From contig NZ_CP029192.1 in NCBI RefSeq assembly GCF_008642315.1, positions 558,001 through 622,000 of the forward strand: a DNA stretch of 64,000 bases, written 5' to 3'. Origin of the DNA: Streptomyces venezuelae. Lineage in GTDB: Bacteria > Actinomycetota > Actinomycetes > Streptomycetales > Streptomycetaceae. A program made the position numbers and the translations under genes. Shown here piece after piece: positions 60,403 to 64,000 of this stretch. How positions within the stretch are numbered: the first letter of the stretch is position 1; the number at the start of each line of letters is the position of its first letter. The notes beneath the pieces were generated by a model. It was not told the origin of the DNA, ran no database searches, and was given only the letters and a program-made list of their open reading frames with translations.

Positions 60403-61062
60403 TCACTGTCCGTCGTCGGGGGCTGTAGTCGTGCGTCGGTCTTCGAGGGCGTCCAGGGAGGCCGCCAGGCCGGCATGGCGGGCATCGAGGTAGGGGCGCA
60501 TGTCGGCCAGGGCCCCGACGAGCTCGGCGGCGTCCGTGGCGCCGAGAGCGGCGTGCAGGGCGGTCTGGGCCGAGCGCGCTCGGGGCGCGAGACCGTCGAG
60601 TGCGGTGATCTGCCCGGCGAGGCGGCGCAGGTCGGCGGCGTGGGTCCGGGCCCAGGTGGCCGTGGCGCGATCGGCGGCCCTGGCCTGGCGGGTGGCCGCC
60701 ACGCGCTGTTCGCCGGTGGTGCCCGCGGCGCCGGGGCGGCCGCGCAGGTAGCGCCGTTCGGCGGCCTGGCGGCTGGCCACGCCTAGGGGGGAGGCCAGGT
60801 CGGCCCAGCTGGCGCCCGCGTCGCGTGCGGTTTCGATCAGGCCGGTCTCCCAGCCGGCGAGCTGCTCGCGCACCTGCCGCAGCAACATCAAGGAGGCCAG
60901 TGCCTGTGCGGGACCGGGCCCTTTGTCGTCGGGGGCTTCGCACTGGGCGCCGCGCAGCGCGTCGTCGATGGCGGTGAGCGCCGCCGCGGCGGCGAGGAAG
61001 GACGCCGGGCTGTGGGTGTCGGTACGGGTCGTGGACGGCTGCGGCTGGTCGGCTACGGTCAC
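60403..61062 (-). CDS. HSP18-regulator-like protein upstream of htpG
   Basis: GTG 61062 is preferred over GTG 61068, since GGGAGG lies 6 nt before it; this gives 219 residues. The protein is Ala/Arg-rich and helical, with GASWADLASPLGVASRQAAERRYLR reading as a helix-turn-helix. I recall similar Streptomyces proteins being named HSP18 transcriptional regulators, which suits its place before htpG, but the evidence for function is thin. An inverted repeat at 61108-61126 lies just upstream and may be its operator. Confidence 0.65.
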   Translation of the reverse strand: MTVADQPQPSTTRTDTHSPASFLAAAAALTAIDDALRGAQCEAPDDKGPGPAQALASLMLLRQVREQLAGWETGLIETARDAGASWADLASPLGVASRQAAERRYLRGRPGAAGTTGEQRVAATRQARAADRATATWARTHAADLRRLAGQITALDGLAPRARSAQTALHAALGATDAAELVGALADMRPYLDARHAGLAASLDALEDRRTTTAPDDGQ

Positions 61063-61107
61063 GGGCACCTCCCGCGGGGGTTGTCATCAGGTCGACGACA
61101 CGACCTC

Positions 61108-61126
61108 TGTCATCGATTGGATGACA
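61108..61126. promoter_or_regulatory. Inverted repeat TGTCATC-N5-GATGACA
   Basis: A perfect 7-bp dyad with spacer GATTG lies 46 bp before the start of the regulator-like gene; an extra half-site TTGTCATC is at 61081-61088. Neither CIRCE nor a HAIR element is present. It is a likely operator for the heat-shock gene pair. Confidence 0.6.
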
Positions 61127-61228
61127 TGCTACAACGGGGTCATTGCGCCGCAGCGCGTTGGCAGCAATCGCTTGAACCTGCTGGCGACAGGTACCTGGTG
61201 GTCTCATCCCCGGCGTGACCGCGGACGC

Positions 61229-61270
61229 CATCGGCATCGGCATCGGCACCGGCACCGGCACCGGCACCAA
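61229..61270. repeat. Seven 6-bp tandem repeats in an intergenic region
   Basis: Three CATCGG units are followed by three CACCGG and one CACCAA. The array lies in the non-coding gap between the NACHT gene end (61331) and the regulator-like gene. Confidence 0.9.
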
Positions 61271-61330
61271 CGTCGGGCAGAACGTGCTCACCATTAAGGC
61301 CGACCCGCGTCGCGGGCGGACTCACCTCGG

Positions 61331-63994
61331 TCAATCGACACGTCCCCCGCCCGCCCCCTCGTCCGTCCAATGTGCCGCCTTCAGGACGGCGGGGAGCACC
61401 TCATCGGCGACGTCGCGGAAGAGTGAGCCGTCGTCGACCGTTGTGTCCTTGCCTCCGTCGTGGATGGATCGCATCGCCCGCTCCACCCACTCCGGTTCCA
61501 GGCGCGGCCAGTCCGCCGCGAGGCGCCGCAGAAACATCAGGCGGAAGCGTCGCCGGGTCTCGCGGTCGTTGGGGGCGAAGCTGTTGAGGGCCGTCTGTAG
61601 ACAGGTGTCGAAGGCCGTGGTCAGCTCCCGTTGCGTACAGTCCTGGTCGACGCGAAGCCACAGGGTGATCATCGCGTGGACCGCCGAGACGGGCAGCTCG
61701 TCACCGTTGTCGTAGAACGTGGTGACCGCTGTGTCCCACGGACCCGCCAACGGTTCCAGGCCATGGGCGAAGACGTCGTCCAGCACATCGCACAGAAAGT
61801 GGGACTGGATCCGCAGCCACAAGTTCGGGTGCGAGATCCAGGAGAACCAGCCGCCGTCCCGCCTCGCGCTCTGCCGAAAGTGGTTGTCCGCGTTGCGGTC
61901 GTACGTCCAGTGCGTGTCCAGCGGCCCGGGGACAGGCTCCGAGTCGGACCGCAGCGCCAGTCGGATCTCCCGTCGGTCGCCGTCCCAGCCGCGTTCGAGC
62001 GCCAGCGTGGCGACCAGCCCCTCCCACGCCTCCTCGGGGCACTGCGAACGCCACAGCAGCGCGGCGGCCCGCCACGCCGGTATGACGTCGTGCTCCTGCG
62101 GGAACAGCTGGCTGCCGGTGAGTCGTCCCGCCGTCGCGACGGCGAGCACCAGCAGGTTCACGGAGTACCTGGCGGGACCGGCGGTCACCGGGAGCCTGCT
62201 GGGTACGTAGTCGCCGTATCGAGTGTCGTGCCGTGCCTGCCCCGCATGCCGGAACAGGTCGAGCAGCACCTCGCGCACGCCGTGGCGGCGCGGCTCCGGC
62301 AGAGCGCGCAACCGTTCGCAGGCGAAGGAGACGACGGTGCTGCGGGTGGTCAGGGGCATGAAGGAGAGCAGGGCGTGCAGGTACGCGTCGTCGATCACCG
62401 CGGGCCGGGTGCGGCGCGCCGGGGAGCTCGACGCCGCGGTCAGATCCTGCAGATCCTCCAGTTCCTTCGTGACGAGCCGGGCGACCAGGTACTCCCCGAA
62501 GGTGGCGTGCAGGAATTCGTAGGTCCGAAGGCGCAGGCCGTCGCGGTTCGCCCGCGACTCGTGGACGAAGTAGAACTGGCCGAGCACGATGTCCGCCGCG
62601 CACAGCGTGGCCCGCAGACCGGGTGCGGCGCGGGCCCGGTGGGCATCCGGGGCGAGCGCGGAGAGGTCCGCGTCGAGTTCGGCCACGCCGATCCACTGCC
62701 GTCCGCGGTTGAACATGGCGAACGCGACCAGGGACAGCTGGTCGAGCTGCCGTTCCACCGCGGCGTCGCGCTCTTCCTCGGCGAGCCCCGCGGCGGTCTT
62801 GCGGACCTCTCGGGCGGCGAAGCTGGTGAGCAGCTGTTCGTAGAGCTCGCCCTCCCCCAGTGACGCGTCGCGCCGTTGCAACGCGTTGCCGTCGGCGTCG
62901 TAGAGCGCGAGCATCAGCAGCAGGAGTGGCTGGGATGCCAGGGCTGGGTACCGCAGGGCCACTTCGGGCTCCAGCGGGCGCAGACCGCGGGCGGCGAAGC
63001 CGGTGGCATTGGTGGCGTTCCACATCCGCAGCCACCAGGTGACCTGGGCGTCGCTGAACGGTTCCAGGCACAGGGCGAGCATGTCCTCCGCGGGCCGGGC
63101 CCGGTCGGCGACCGCGGTGCGGCTGGTGACGACGACCACGGCGGGCCGCCCCTGGGCCGCCTCGCGCCGCTGGAAGTCGCCGACCTTCTGGAGGTAGTCG
63201 CTCTGGCCGGCGCCCGTGGCCTGGAGCAGTTCGTCGAAGCCGTCGAGCAGGACGACCGGCAGCGCGCCCGCTCCACGCCGCACCAGCTCCGGCCAGGTCA
63301 CGGCCTCTCCGGTGGCCGACCGCACGGCCTGCTCGATCTGTGTCTGCAGATCCGCCTCAGCGGCCGCGTCGCGCAGTTCCACTCGTACGACGAGGAAGTC
63401 CGCGGGCGGCAGTCGTGCCGCGAGGACGTGGGTGAAGACGGACTTGCCCGACCCCGGCTGGCCGAGGACGACCAGCGGGGCACGGACGGCCCGCGGCGAG
63501 GTGAGGTGGCCGAGCAGGAAGTGGTCGAGATCTTCGCGGACCCGCTGTTCGACCCACCACTCCTCCTCGGCGAAGCGGTCGGCGGGGCCGACTTCGGCCA
63601 CTCGGAAGTCCGGGCTCACGTATGCCGCGGCGAGCGCCGGGAGGCTCAACCCGTCCAGGACGTCCCGTGAGGTGAGGATGGGCCGGTCGAGGACCGCGGC
63701 GTGGGCGCGGGCCAGCCCGGCGAGCCAGGGGTCGGGAGTCCGGGGTGCGGCGAGCTCCGAGAGCGCCCGGCCCAGCTCGTCGAGGCCGGCCCGCAGCGAC
63801 CGGAGCTGGGTCCGCGTTGCCTGGTGGTCGACCAGGTTCGCCCAGAAGGCGACCTCCGGGAAGTCCAGGGCGAGCTGCCGGAACAACTCCTCGTACCGGG
63901 TGCAGGCCCGGCCCGGCAGGCCCTCTGACAGCATCTGTTCCAGGCGGTCCCTGCGGGTTTCGTCGAGCTCGTCCCAGAGGGCGAGCCCGGTCAC
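61331..63994 (-). CDS. NACHT/STAND NTPase, possibly 5'-incomplete
   Basis: From GTG 63994 the protein has 887 residues, but the window ends 6 nt further, so the true start may be outside. An N-terminal region of about 170 residues of unknown type precedes the NTPase: Walker A GQPGSGKS at 178-185, Walker B VVLLDGFDEL at about 247-256, a sensor-like VVVTSRT near 288. Residues beyond 450 are helical (FLHATFGEYLVARL) with no obvious repeat sensor. Bacterial proteins of this kind include anti-phage NLR-like defence proteins, but regulatory STAND proteins are also common in Streptomyces. The effector domain cannot be identified. Confidence 0.85.
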   Translation of the reverse strand: MTGLALWDELDETRRDRLEQMLSEGLPGRACTRYEELFRQLALDFPEVAFWANLVDHQATRTQLRSLRAGLDELGRALSELAAPRTPDPWLAGLARAHAAVLDRPILTSRDVLDGLSLPALAAAYVSPDFRVAEVGPADRFAEEEWWVEQRVREDLDHFLLGHLTSPRAVRAPLVVLGQPGSGKSVFTHVLAARLPPADFLVVRVELRDAAAEADLQTQIEQAVRSATGEAVTWPELVRRGAGALPVVLLDGFDELLQATGAGQSDYLQKVGDFQRREAAQGRPAVVVVTSRTAVADRARPAEDMLALCLEPFSDAQVTWWLRMWNATNATGFAARGLRPLEPEVALRYPALASQPLLLLMLALYDADGNALQRRDASLGEGELYEQLLTSFAAREVRKTAAGLAEEERDAAVERQLDQLSLVAFAMFNRGRQWIGVAELDADLSALAPDAHRARAAPGLRATLCAADIVLGQFYFVHESRANRDGLRLRTYEFLHATFGEYLVARLVTKELEDLQDLTAASSSPARRTRPAVIDDAYLHALLSFMPLTTRSTVVSFACERLRALPEPRRHGVREVLLDLFRHAGQARHDTRYGDYVPSRLPVTAGPARYSVNLLVLAVATAGRLTGSQLFPQEHDVIPAWRAAALLWRSQCPEEAWEGLVATLALERGWDGDRREIRLALRSDSEPVPGPLDTHWTYDRNADNHFRQSARRDGGWFSWISHPNLWLRIQSHFLCDVLDDVFAHGLEPLAGPWDTAVTTFYDNGDELPVSAVHAMITLWLRVDQDCTQRELTTAFDTCLQTALNSFAPNDRETRRRFRLMFLRRLAADWPRLEPEWVERAMRSIHDGGKDTTVDDGSLFRDVADEVLPAVLKAAHWTDEGAGGGRVD

Positions 63995-64000
63995 GAAGCG

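Overview
The window is high-GC DNA with strong third-position GC, frequent GTG/TTG starts, small secreted peptides and many specialised-metabolite genes. It is very probably a chromosomal segment of a Streptomyces or close relative. This is inferred from gene content and codon usage; there is no rRNA or tRNA gene to fix it.

Region 1 (1-16487) is the right-hand part of a nonribosomal peptide/polyketide cluster cut by the left window edge. A leftward operon holds a VioD-like capreomycidine synthase, a VioC-like Fe(II)/2-oxoglutarate arginine hydroxylase and a C-A-PCP NRPS module that runs off the edge. A second leftward pair holds a free-standing A-PCP protein and an AT-less KS-carrier-thioester reductase protein. 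Two P450s, an AraC-type regulator and a self-contained TetR/nitroreductase pair complete it. The likely product is a capreomycidine-containing peptide released reductively as an aldehyde or alcohol.

Region 2 (17643-29415) is a tightly packed leftward operon of ten genes: TauD-like dioxygenase, AurF-like diiron N-oxygenase, lysine-2,3-aminomutase-like radical SAM enzyme, enolase-superfamily epimerase fused to GNAT, Ldh2-type dehydrogenase, ATP-grasp ligase, FemAB/GNAT-like transferase, branched-chain-type aminotransferase, second ATP-grasp ligase and FMN alpha-hydroxyacid oxidase. Six junctions are 4-nt stop/start overlaps. I do not recognise this combination; it is the best candidate for an undescribed pathway, perhaps making a small N-oxygenated amide or peptide without an NRPS. 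Small proteins, an MFS exporter, a TrmB/LuxR-type regulator, a SelA-like PLP enzyme and an ABC-F protection protein (29840-37042) follow and may serve region 1, region 2 or both.

Region 3 (37600-58211) is mixed accessory chromosome: an I36-type protease inhibitor, AraC regulator, GNAT, Tat-exported protein, amidinotransferase-fold hydrolase, secreted phosphatidylinositol phospholipase C with possible PHO-box repeats, a P450 opposite a 66-residue peptide gene, an FNT channel, alpha/beta hydrolase, PEBP protein, an amino-acid permease plus L-serine dehydratase pair, and several decayed genes around 47.6-48.4 kb and 50.4-53.5 kb. Region 4 (58373-64000) has htpG, a small regulator-like gene and a large NACHT/STAND ATPase reaching the right edge.

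A striking window-wide feature is in-frame short tandem repeat expansion (6-21 bp units) inside several otherwise conserved enzymes.
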